From JBGQJN01 sp964423175 (GTDB taxonomy: Bacteria > Patescibacteriota > Minisyncoccia > 2-02-FULL-40-12 > IGHO2-01-FULL-4-A): a DNA stretch of 7,457 bases. This document shows, piece after piece, positions 1-5,018 of this stretch. Position numbers and translations under genes: made by a program. The first letter of the stretch is position 1, and the number at the start of each line of letters is the position of its first letter. Location of the stretch: the NCBI GenBank assembly GCA_964423175.1, contig CAYRDM010000028.1, forward strand, positions 1 through 7,457, given 5' to 3'. The notes below the pieces were generated by a model. That model did not search any database. It saw only the letters and a list, made by a program, of their open reading frames with translations, and was not told the DNA's origin.

Positions 1-370
1 CCTTAATAGTCTTCTCTACCTCTGAACGAATACCAGCCTCGGACAACTGTTCTGGTAAGTAAACCATGAGTATTTCTATTTCGTCTTTTTCTTTCTGTGC
101 TAAGTCATTCCTAGATCCAGCCACGAATTGCTCCACAGCTTCTTTACGCTTCTTTACTTCGCTGGCTATCACTTCAAGAATGGCATCGTCGCCAAACTGA
201 CTTTGTTTCTCAAGCTCAGCGACATCAGTTATGGTCTTGCTCAACTGTTGTCTTTTGGTAAGTTCTTTGTTCTTGATTGCAGTCATCAACATACCCAAAA
301 CCGAGCGTTTTAATTGTTCGCCGGTTTTTAGAGATTCCGTTAAATTCTTCTGAATCTGATCTTTTAGCAT
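1..370 (-). CDS. yqeY: YqeY / GatB-like domain protein, partial (C-terminus beyond the left edge)
   Basis: The minus strand is open from the ATG at 368-370 to the edge of the window, giving 123 residues starting MLKDQIQKNLTESLKTGEQ. The pattern is typical of the YqeY family: an N-terminal helix, a 'KRSVLGMLMTAIKNKE' segment, a charged middle 'EVKKRKEAVEQF', then 'EKDEIEILMVYLPEQLSE'. Family members are about 150 residues, so roughly 25 are missing. YqeY resembles the tRNA-binding tail region of GatB, the amidotransferase that makes Gln-tRNA/Asn-tRNA; its own role is not well defined. The start is fixed because an in-frame TAG lies just two codons upstream. The AGGAG at 371-375 directly abuts the ATG, with no spacer, which is unusual. 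The gene begins 19 nt after rpsU, an adjacency seen in many bacteria, so it is probably the last or a late gene of the lepB operon. Family call is confident, function is not. Confidence 0.88.
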   Translation of the reverse strand, partial: MLKDQIQKNLTESLKTGEQLKRSVLGMLMTAIKNKELTKRQQLSKTITDVAELEKQSQFGDDAILEVIASEVKKRKEAVEQFVAGSRNDLAQKEKDEIEILMVYLPEQLSEAGIRSEVEKTIK

Positions 371-389
371 CTCCTATGAGAACTTGTCT

Positions 390-653
390 TTAAAAGCCTA
401 GTTCGCGTTTTACTTTTTTCTTTTCCTCGTCAAATGTATCATCATCATATTTACCGAGTCTTTCTAATTTTTTACGCAAATTTCTTAGGTGTTCTCTCAT
501 TATAGCTCTATTTTTCTCAACACGCTCGTTTGGTTTCTTAACAAAGTGCTTAGCCTCTTTTGCGCGCGGCAAAAGCTTGGTCTGTTGAACCAATCTGCTA
601 AAGCGCCTCAGCATGGAGCCTATGCTCTCATTCGGTTTTCTTTTAACTTCCAT
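390..653 (-). CDS. rpsU: Small ribosomal subunit protein bS21
   Basis: This 87-residue, strongly basic protein matches bS21. It has an N-terminal 'EVKRKPNESIGSMLRRFSR' segment (compare the family pattern of a short strand followed by a 'LRRFKR' helix), then 'HFVKKPNERVEKNRA', corresponding to the 'FYEKPxxxRKRAK' core. A lysine/arginine-rich helical tail ends in a short acidic-basic extension (residues 69-87, with DDD and DEEKKK). Escherichia coli bS21 is about 71 residues, so the tail is longer here. bS21 sits near the 3' end of 16S rRNA and assists initiation. The ATG at 651-653 is preceded by AAAGGAGG with a 5-nt spacer, the best Shine-Dalgarno in the window. It lies 20 nt after the HIT gene and 19 nt before yqeY in the same operon. 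Confidence 0.93.
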   Translation of the reverse strand: MEVKRKPNESIGSMLRRFSRLVQQTKLLPRAKEAKHFVKKPNERVEKNRAIMREHLRNLRKKLERLGKYDDDTFDEEKKKVKRELGF

Positions 654-658
654 AAGAT

Positions 659-666
659 CCTCCTTT
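659..666 (-). promoter_or_regulatory. Strong Shine-Dalgarno of rpsU
   Basis: On the minus strand this reads AAAGGAGG, 5 nt before the rpsU ATG. It is a near-perfect complement to the usual anti-Shine-Dalgarno and stands out because hisS, pth and dprA show no such motif and the HIT gene only a poor one. It fixes the rpsU start. Confidence 0.85.
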
Positions 667-673
667 CTCTGTT

Positions 674-1027
674 TTATTTGTTATCATTAACAATTTTTGC
701 GCCCAATCTTCTACCTCCCAACAAATGAATGTGGAAATGAGGCACAAGTTGGCCGGCATGCTCTCCCCTGTTTATTATCAATCTGAATCCTTTGTCTAAT
801 TTTAATTTATCAGCGACTTTGTATGCACCTGCCATAAGTCTGCCGATAAGGTTGGGGTCTAATTTATCAGTATCTTCCTGCCCGGTGAAATGCATCTTGG
901 GAATAATCAACACGTGCACCGGTGCTTGCGGATGTATGTCGTTTATTGCAATCCAATCTGAATCTTCCGATATAATATCGGCGGGCAATTCTTTATTTAT
1001 TATTTTACAAAAAACATCTTCTATCAA
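674..1027 (-). CDS. HIT (histidine triad) family nucleotide hydrolase, HinT-like
   Basis: The protein is 117 residues, a typical HinT size. It carries the histidine-triad signature H97-F-H99-I-H101-L-L followed by GGRRLG, preceded by 'GEHAGQLVP'. His99 and its neighbours should form the nucleotide-phosphoryl catalytic centre of this superfamily, which hydrolyses purine nucleoside phosphoramidates and acyl-adenylates; the exact substrate cannot be read from sequence. The N-terminus 'EDVFCKIINKELPA' aligns with the usual 'xDCIFCKIxxGExP', but the first Cys of the CxxC pair is Asp, so a zinc site is unlikely. The only plausible starts are TTG (1025-1027) or the preceding ATT, since an in-frame TAG lies at 1067-1069. 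I use the TTG. Its Shine-Dalgarno is poor (a lone GAG about 12 nt upstream). It sits 20 nt after hisS and 20 nt before rpsU, fitting a translation operon. Confidence 0.93.
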   Translation of the reverse strand: MIEDVFCKIINKELPADIISEDSDWIAINDIHPQAPVHVLIIPKMHFTGQEDTDKLDPNLIGRLMAGAYKVADKLKLDKGFRLIINRGEHAGQLVPHFHIHLLGGRRLGAKIVNDNK

Positions 1028-1047
1028 AATATATTGGCGCTCAAGAC

Positions 1048-2343
1048 TTAGGACTTGAGACGGTTTCTAACTGTATCTAATATTTTTTCTCTTGGAATTG
1101 TTTCTTGGACTCCAGAATCCATCTCTCGCAATATCACTGTTCCTTCTAACGCCTCTTTCTGTCCGATTATCAATGTATATTTTATTCCCAACCTATTAGC
1201 AATCCTGAGCTGTGACTTAATACTATCACGTCCAAGAGATGCCCTGGCTGATATGCCATGCTTACGCAAATCTTCAAACAACAACAATCCCTTGCGCTTT
1301 GCCATCTCTCCTAGCTGAGCAACGAAAACCTTTGGGTTAGAGTGAGGCTCTGGAACAGCAATATTATTCTTCTTCATAAAAAGAATAACTCTTTCCATGC
1401 CCATGGCCCAACCGACTGCCGGTGTTTTGGGACCACCTAACAAATTTACAAGCTTGTCGTATCTACCGCCTGAGCACAAAGCCAATTTAAATGTCTCCGC
1501 CGTTTCCCCTTCTTTATCTTCAGGCCAGATTTCAAAAACAGTTCTAGTATAATAATCCAATCCTCTAACCAATCTGGGGTCTAAAAGATAAGGAATCTTG
1601 GTTTCATCTAAAAATTCTAAGACTGATTTAAAGTGCGCTCGGCATTCTTCGTCTAGATAATCAACCATCTGCGGAACATCTTTGCCCAAATCCTTACAAA
1701 TCTGCTCTTCGCAATCCAAAAGTCTTAATATATTAGTTTTCAAACGCCTTTTACATTTGTTGCAAACCTTTTTGCCACGATTGCGATAATACTCTTTGAG
1801 TGCCTTTATATATTGTGGCCTGCAGCTTGGATCACCGATTGTATTAACTTTAACGACTAAATTTTTTAAACCCAGGCTTTCCAGCAATTTGTAACTCAAA
1901 AAAATTAAAGTGGCATCGGTGGCTGCATTTTCATCACCCAAAGCCTCAGCGCCCATCTGATAAAATTGTCTGTATCTACCGGCTTGAGGATTATCATGTC
2001 TGAACATGGGTCCCATATACCAAAGCTGTACAGGATGCGGCCAAACGGACATGCCATGTTCTATATATGCGCGTACGACTCCCGCCGTGCCTTCTGGTCT
2101 TAAAGACAAGTCATCGCCGCCTTTTGTTTTAAAATTGTAAATTTCTTTTTCAACGATATCTGTTGCCTCGCCGACGGAACGAACAAAAAGACCGGTCTGT
2201 TCCACGATCGGTGTATCTATCTTATCAAAGCCGTAATCCGCCATGATGGTTGCAGTTTTTTTAAGAATAAACTGCCAATATGCCTGATCGGCCGGAAGAA
2301 TATCATTCATTCCCTTAACTGATTGTACGGATGTTTTAGACAT
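1048..2343 (-). CDS. hisS: Histidine--tRNA ligase (HisRS)
   Basis: This cytoplasmic class II aminoacyl-tRNA synthetase charges tRNA-His using ATP. It has 431 residues, a normal length. Visible landmarks in order: 'KGMNDILP' (10-17), motif 1 region 'FDKIDTPIVEQTGLF' (39-53), 'RPEGTAG' (82-88), motif 2 'MGPMFRHDNPQAGRYRQF' (110-127) with its ATP-contacting Arg, the HisRS-specific loop 'LVRGLDYYTRTVFE' (258-271), 'SGGRYD' (291-296), motif 3 'GWAMGMERV' (311-319), and an anticodon-binding domain from about 338 to the end. A CNKC pair (194-197) with further cysteines in the insertion domain ('CNKCKRRLKTN') resembles the insertion found in many bacterial HisRS. The gene starts 15 nt after the lepB stop in an A/T-only stretch with no Shine-Dalgarno; it may depend on coupling to lepB or on an unstructured start. 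Identification is very secure. Confidence 0.98.
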   Translation of the reverse strand: MSKTSVQSVKGMNDILPADQAYWQFILKKTATIMADYGFDKIDTPIVEQTGLFVRSVGEATDIVEKEIYNFKTKGGDDLSLRPEGTAGVVRAYIEHGMSVWPHPVQLWYMGPMFRHDNPQAGRYRQFYQMGAEALGDENAATDATLIFLSYKLLESLGLKNLVVKVNTIGDPSCRPQYIKALKEYYRNRGKKVCNKCKRRLKTNILRLLDCEEQICKDLGKDVPQMVDYLDEECRAHFKSVLEFLDETKIPYLLDPRLVRGLDYYTRTVFEIWPEDKEGETAETFKLALCSGGRYDKLVNLLGGPKTPAVGWAMGMERVILFMKKNNIAVPEPHSNPKVFVAQLGEMAKRKGLLLFEDLRKHGISARASLGRDSIKSQLRIANRLGIKYTLIIGQKEALEGTVILREMDSGVQETIPREKILDTVRNRLKS

Positions 2344-2358
2344 TTTTATAAAATATTA

Positions 2359-2955
2359 TTAATAATTTGAGCCTTTAATCTCGCCTAATTTATTTAATGG
2401 CCACGCTCTAAAAAATACTCTGCCAGTAATCAGCGAGGAATTAACTGGTCCCCAACGTCTGGAATCTGAACTATGCAAACGATTGTCACCCATAACAAAA
2501 TATTCGTTAGGATCAAGTTTAACTCTCATATCTCCAACCGTATGCTGTCCCTCGGATAAATATTTCTCATTCAAAACGAATCCTTCTGGTTTATCTTTGT
2601 TATGTATTATGACCTTGTCATTCTTAATCTCTACGGTTTCTCCTGGCATTCCTATAACTCTCTTTATAAAAAACTGTGTCCTATCTTCTGGATATCGAAA
2701 TACTATAACCTCTCCCCTCTTCGGCTCATGCAATCTATAACTAATCTCATCTATTAATATGTAGTTACCATCTTCGAAGGTAGTTTCCATGGATGCTCCT
2801 TTAACAAAAAAGGGCTGAACCAAGAAATACCTTATGGGAACTATGATAGCCAGAGATATCAGAACAACCTTAACGGTCTCCCATATAAAAGCAAGCGCCT
2901 CTTGGCGCGGATGAGGGCCCTGATTAGTATTAGTAATCTGCTCTGGATCGGTCAT
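2359..2955 (-). CDS. lepB: Signal peptidase I (membrane-bound S26 family)
   Basis: This 198-residue inner-membrane serine protease removes signal peptides from exported proteins. It has a short, polar N-terminus, one membrane helix (about 24-45, 'WETVKVVLISLAIIVPIRYFL'), then the catalytic domain facing outward. The nucleophile is Ser55 in 'VKGASMETTF' and the general-base lysine is Lys98 in 'QFFIKRVIGMPGE'. The later family box 'YFVMGDNRLHSSDSRRWGPV' spans 152-171 with its conserved Gly-Asp-Asn and Ser-Asp-Ser-Arg. Length and single membrane helix resemble the short Gram-positive/CPR type rather than the longer E. coli enzyme. It is the first gene of the minus-strand operon that continues into hisS. 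The ATG at 2953-2955 has AAGGA only 3 nt upstream, but the predicted transcription start is so close that this motif may not be in the mRNA. Confidence 0.96.
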   Translation of the reverse strand: MTDPEQITNTNQGPHPRQEALAFIWETVKVVLISLAIIVPIRYFLVQPFFVKGASMETTFEDGNYILIDEISYRLHEPKRGEVIVFRYPEDRTQFFIKRVIGMPGETVEIKNDKVIIHNKDKPEGFVLNEKYLSEGQHTVGDMRVKLDPNEYFVMGDNRLHSSDSRRWGPVNSSLITGRVFFRAWPLNKLGEIKGSNY

Positions 2956-2963
2956 CTTTCCTT

Positions 2964-2992
2964 ATTATATCAGATAAAAAGGGTCTTCGCAA
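2964..2992 (-). promoter_or_regulatory. Predicted sigma70-type promoter for lepB operon
   Basis: On the minus strand: -35 TTGCGA (2987-2992, 4/6 to TTGACA), a 17-nt spacer, and a perfect -10 TATAAT (2964-2969) with TG one base upstream (TGATATAAT, an extended -10). The expected start point is about 2957, only 1-3 nt from the lepB ATG. It lies just after the terminator of the upstream gene, as expected for a new transcription unit. Confidence 0.7.
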
Positions 2993-3014
2993 TAGTAACT
3001 TAGACGTCAAATCC

Positions 3015-3039
3015 AAACAAAAAGGGCTTATACAGCCCT
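3015..3039 (-). terminator. Intrinsic terminator of the small membrane-protein gene
   Basis: On the minus strand a 6-bp perfect stem AGGGCT/AGCCCT (3034-3039 with 3023-3028) closes a 5-nt GTATA loop and runs into TTTTTGTTT. The stem overlaps the TAG stop codon of the gene by two bases. The stem is short but G/C-rich and the U tract is good. It separates this gene from lepB. Confidence 0.72.
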
Positions 3040-3280
3040 AAAACGTAAACCTGTCGCCGGTGCGAATACTTAATATAAATATAGTGCCCAGTACTCCCAG
3101 AAATAAAAATAAAATCTGGAAACCAGCCAAGAGATATATAGAACCTCCCAGAAGCACGATCTTCTCCCAAAAACCTTCAGGATGGGTAATATGCGCCACA
3201 AGAAGGGCAATCCATAAAGGACCCAGACACAAAACCCAAAGCAATAAAATTAAAATACTCTTTACAACTTTCGTAGGCAT
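3038..3280 (-). CDS. Small hypothetical two-helix membrane protein
   Basis: I do not recognise this 80-residue protein. It starts MPTKVVKSILILLLWVL, has a first hydrophobic segment at about 5-29, a short polar loop 'HITHPEGFWEK' (about 31-41), a second long hydrophobic segment at about 43-72, and a basic tail ending RTGDRFTF. The positive N-terminus and positive C-terminus suggest a hairpin with both ends in the cytoplasm (inference). The frame is open to 3352, but the ATG at 3278-3280 is chosen because GGGGAG (3290-3295) stands 9 nt before it and the longer frame would begin within the promoter. It is its own transcription unit, with a promoter upstream and a terminator overlapping the stop codon. 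Coding status rests on these signals and the coherent hydrophobic pattern rather than on homology. Confidence 0.7.
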   Translation of the reverse strand: MPTKVVKSILILLLWVLCLGPLWIALLVAHITHPEGFWEKIVLLGGSIYLLAGFQILFLFLGVLGTIFILSIRTGDRFTF

Positions 3281-3289
3281 ACAGTTAAT

Positions 3290-3295
3290 CTCCCC
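3290..3295 (-). promoter_or_regulatory. Shine-Dalgarno of the small membrane-protein gene
   Basis: Reads GGGGAG on the minus strand (within AGAGGGGAG), 9 nt before the ATG at 3280. It decides the start: the longer open frame to 3352 has no ribosome-binding site and would cover the promoter. Confidence 0.6.
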
Positions 3296-3323
3296 TCTGG
3301 CTATTATCAAAAAACTTGTATAA

Positions 3324-3352
3324 ATACTACCATATGTATCAGCGTGAGTCAA
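3324..3352 (-). promoter_or_regulatory. Predicted promoter of the small membrane-protein gene
   Basis: On the minus strand: -35 TTGACT (3347-3352, 5/6), exactly 17 nt, then -10 TAGTAT (3324-3329, 4/6) preceded by TGG, which makes a TGnTAnnnT extended -10. The expected start near 3317 gives a leader of about 37 nt that includes the Shine-Dalgarno. It is back-to-back with the pth promoter. Confidence 0.7.
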
Positions 3353-3377
3353 TACTGGCTGTTTTTTAACTTTTGAC

Positions 3378-3383
3378 TATAAT
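3378..3383 (+). promoter_or_regulatory. -10 element of pth, leaderless transcript predicted
   Basis: A perfect TATAAT ends 7 nt before the pth ATG (A at 3391), so transcription should begin at about 3390-3391, on the start codon itself. No convincing -35 is present 16-18 nt upstream (best is CTGGCT), and there is no Shine-Dalgarno between the box and the ATG. TGAC precedes the box, close to but not a true extended -10. Confidence 0.6.
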
Positions 3384-3390
3384 TTACTCC

Positions 3391-3954
3391 ATGAGGATAA
3401 TTATAGGAATCGGAAACATCGGCGAAGAATATCAAGGCACCAGACACAATGTCGGCTTTGAAATTGTAGATACAATAGCAAAGCTGAGTGCCGCTGAATT
3501 CTCCTTAGATAAAAAACTAAATGGCTATTATACAAAAGCAAAGTTCAACAACAAGCCGATTATCCTCATCAAACCTGCGACATTCGTCAATAAATCTGGG
3601 GAAACAGTCAAAAAAGCAAAATTGATTTACAAAGCAAAACCCGAAGACATTATTGTGATCCAGGATGATCTAGATATTGAATTCGGTGAATTCAAATTAT
3701 CTCTTGGCAAAGACTCCGGCGGACATCGCGGCATACAATCGGTAATTGATCATCTTAAAACAAACAAGTTCTGGCGATTAAGGATCGGCACAGCCAATCG
3801 CAAACTCTCGTCTGCTCGTCATGAAAAAACATTAAAAGCCAAGAAAGAATCCGTCGGCAAGTTTGTGCTTTCAAAATTTACACCAGCTGAACAGGCAGAA
3901 TTTAAAAAAGTTATTAAAAAATCCCTAGAACGTCTCGAGCAAATAGTTAGATAA
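3391..3954 (+). CDS. pth: Peptidyl-tRNA hydrolase
   Basis: This 187-residue cytoplasmic enzyme cleaves the ester bond of peptidyl-tRNAs that drop off the ribosome, recycling the tRNA. Landmarks: 'GIGNIGEEYQGTRHNVGF' (6-23) with Asn9 and catalytic His19, 'IKPATFVNKSG' (60-70) with Asn67, 'IQDDLDIEFGEFKL' (90-103) with catalytic Asp93, 'GGHRGIQSVIDHL' (110-122), and 'FWRLRIGTAN' (127-136). Two family-conserved spots differ: GNPG is GNIG, and GGHNG is GGHRG, so the residue equivalent to E. coli Asn114 is Arg113. The ATG at 3391 is chosen because homologues begin with M-x-x-I/L-G-L-G; the upstream in-frame TTG (3373) would place the promoter inside the gene. No Shine-Dalgarno precedes it. It is transcribed alone, ending at the terminator at 3961. 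Confidence 0.96.
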   Translation: MRIIIGIGNIGEEYQGTRHNVGFEIVDTIAKLSAAEFSLDKKLNGYYTKAKFNNKPIILIKPATFVNKSGETVKKAKLIYKAKPEDIIVIQDDLDIEFGEFKLSLGKDSGGHRGIQSVIDHLKTNKFWRLRIGTANRKLSSARHEKTLKAKKESVGKFVLSKFTPAEQAEFKKVIKKSLERLEQIVR

Positions 3955-3960
3955 AAAATA

Positions 3961-3997
3961 AAAACCGCCCCAGATTATCGGAAAGGCGGTTTTTATT
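3961..3997 (+). terminator. Intrinsic terminator after pth
   Basis: A 9-bp stem AAAACCGCC (3961-3969) pairs with GGCGGTTTT (3985-3993), with a 15-nt loop, followed by TATTTTT. It starts 6 nt after the pth stop. The upstream side is A-rich, so it could also work on the minus strand, though no minus-strand gene needs it. Confidence 0.88.
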
Positions 3998-4144
3998 TTT
4001 TAGATTTCTTTTAGCCTGCCGCAAGCAGATTCCATATGGTCATCAGTTTTTAGGAGGGGTAAACCGATAACCCTATTTATGAAAATGGTTCTTGTGGCAG
4101 GATAAAAAAACTAAGAAGTTTCGGTATAACAAATAGCTGTAAAT
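3998..4144 (+). other. Noncoding spacer between pth and dprA
   Basis: No convincing gene lies here. It holds a small imperfect hairpin CTGC-CGCAA-GCAG (4016-4028), an isolated AGGAGG (4052-4057) with no start codon at working distance, and GGGT...ACCC arms nearby (4057-4073). The only plus-strand frame after the AGGAGG is 8 codons from an ATG at 4079, 21 nt away. A small RNA is possible but nothing identifies a family. Confidence 0.5.
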
Positions 4145-4173
4145 TTGTCAAAACTTTGTTTTTCAATTACCCT
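4145..4173 (+). promoter_or_regulatory. Possible dprA promoter, leaderless transcript predicted
   Basis: TTGTCA (4145-4150, 5/6 to TTGACA), 17 nt, then TACCCT (4168-4173, only the TAnnnT positions of the -10). Seven nt after the -10 is A4180, the first base of the dprA ATG. No Shine-Dalgarno precedes the gene, which supports this reading, but the -10 is weak. Confidence 0.42.
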
Positions 4174-4179
4174 CGATAA

Positions 4180-4918
4180 ATGTCTGATAACATAAAATAC
4201 CTAAACGCAATCAACATCCTGACTAACGCCAAGTCGGGTTCGCTTAAATTAATAGATGAAAAATTCAATGGCGATTGGCAGACGGCCTGGAATGCAGACT
4301 TATCAAAATACATTCCGCGCGACAAGGATGCCGAGGGCCGTCTGGTCAAAGCGGATTACGTGCATCTTAGAAAAAATATCGACCCTGAAAAAGAATGGTC
4401 AAAAATAGTCAAAAACGGGATAGAACTTCTGACAGTTAAAAACCCGGGATATCCATCTCTGCTGTCCCACATTCCCGATCCCCCCTTCCTATTATATACA
4501 CGGGGCTCAAAAGATGTGTTAAACAATCAGTGCCTTGCTGTTGTTGGTACTCGTGCCCTATCTGAATATGGCCAAAGACTTACTCCCCACATAGCCAAAG
4601 ACCTGGCTTTGTCTGGTTTCACGATTGTAAGTGGGTTGGCGGCAGGAATAGATACCCTGGCACACAAAAGTGCCATTGATTTAAAAACTAAGACGATTGC
4701 TGTACTTGGCACCGGAATAGATGATCAAACAATTTTCCCTAGGCAAAGCCTTGGTCTCGCCAAAAAAATAATACAGACAGGCGGATGTATCATAAGCGAA
4801 TATGCGCCCGGGACTCACGGCACAAAATTTTCCTTCCCTCAAAGAAACAGAATAATCAGCGGACTTTCAAAAGGCACGCTTGTGGTTGAAGCAGACATAA
4901 GAAGCGGTTCAATGATTA
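4180..4918 (+). CDS. dprA: DNA processing protein DprA (Smf), 3' end lost in assembly gap
   Basis: DprA loads RecA onto incoming single-stranded DNA during natural transformation. There are 246 whole codons before the Ns. Residues 1-100 form the helical N-terminal part; the Rossmann-like domain begins at about 117 with 'CLAVVGTRALSEYG' (118-131), then 'SGLAAGIDTLAHKSAI' (151-166), 'TIAVLGTGID' (172-181), 'ISEYAPGTHGTKFSFPQRNRIISGLS' in two blocks (205-230), and 'VVEADIRSGSMI' (235-246), all standard family motifs. The expected 'TAxxAxexGRxVxAVPG' end of the domain and any winged-helix tail are missing, that is at least about 50 residues. The common 'YPxxN' after the GxGID strand is 'FPRQS' here. 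There is no Shine-Dalgarno at the ATG (4180). topA follows across the gap, a widespread pairing. CPR bacteria often keep competence genes. Confidence 0.95.
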
Positions 4919-5018
4919 NNNNNNNNNNNNNNNNNNNNNNNNNNNNNNNNNNNNNNNNNNNNNNNNNNNNNNNNNNNNNNNNNNNNNNNNNNNNNNNNNN
5001 NNNNNNNNNNNNNNNNNN
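4919..5018. other. Assembly gap, exactly 100 Ns
   Basis: The run is exactly 100 bases, the conventional length for a gap of unknown size. The genes at its edges are in different frames. The missing part of DprA (about 50 residues or more) plus the topA start codon need more than 100 nt, so the number should not be read as a distance. Confidence 0.97.

Noticed and set aside
128..313. Plus-strand frame of 61 codons over yqeY
   Set aside because: Antisense shadow; the minus strand carries a clear YqeY-family protein and the plus-strand product has no coherent features.
3281..3352. N-terminal extension of the small membrane protein to 3352
   Set aside because: It would translate through the -35 and -10 elements and has no ribosome-binding site; the ATG at 3280 has one.
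3373..3390. Upstream TTG start for pth adding six residues
   Set aside because: The added residues are encoded by the TATAAT region, and homologues start directly at the M-x-I-I-G-I-G strand.
4016..4028. Hairpin CTGC-CGCAA-GCAG as a terminator or repeat unit
   Set aside because: Only a 4-bp stem with no U tract, and a stronger terminator lies just upstream.
4079..4105. Eight-codon frame MKMVLVAG in the pth-dprA spacer as a leader peptide
   Set aside because: It is 21 nt from the AGGAGG, has no attenuator-like codon run and no linked terminator, so chance is the simpler explanation.
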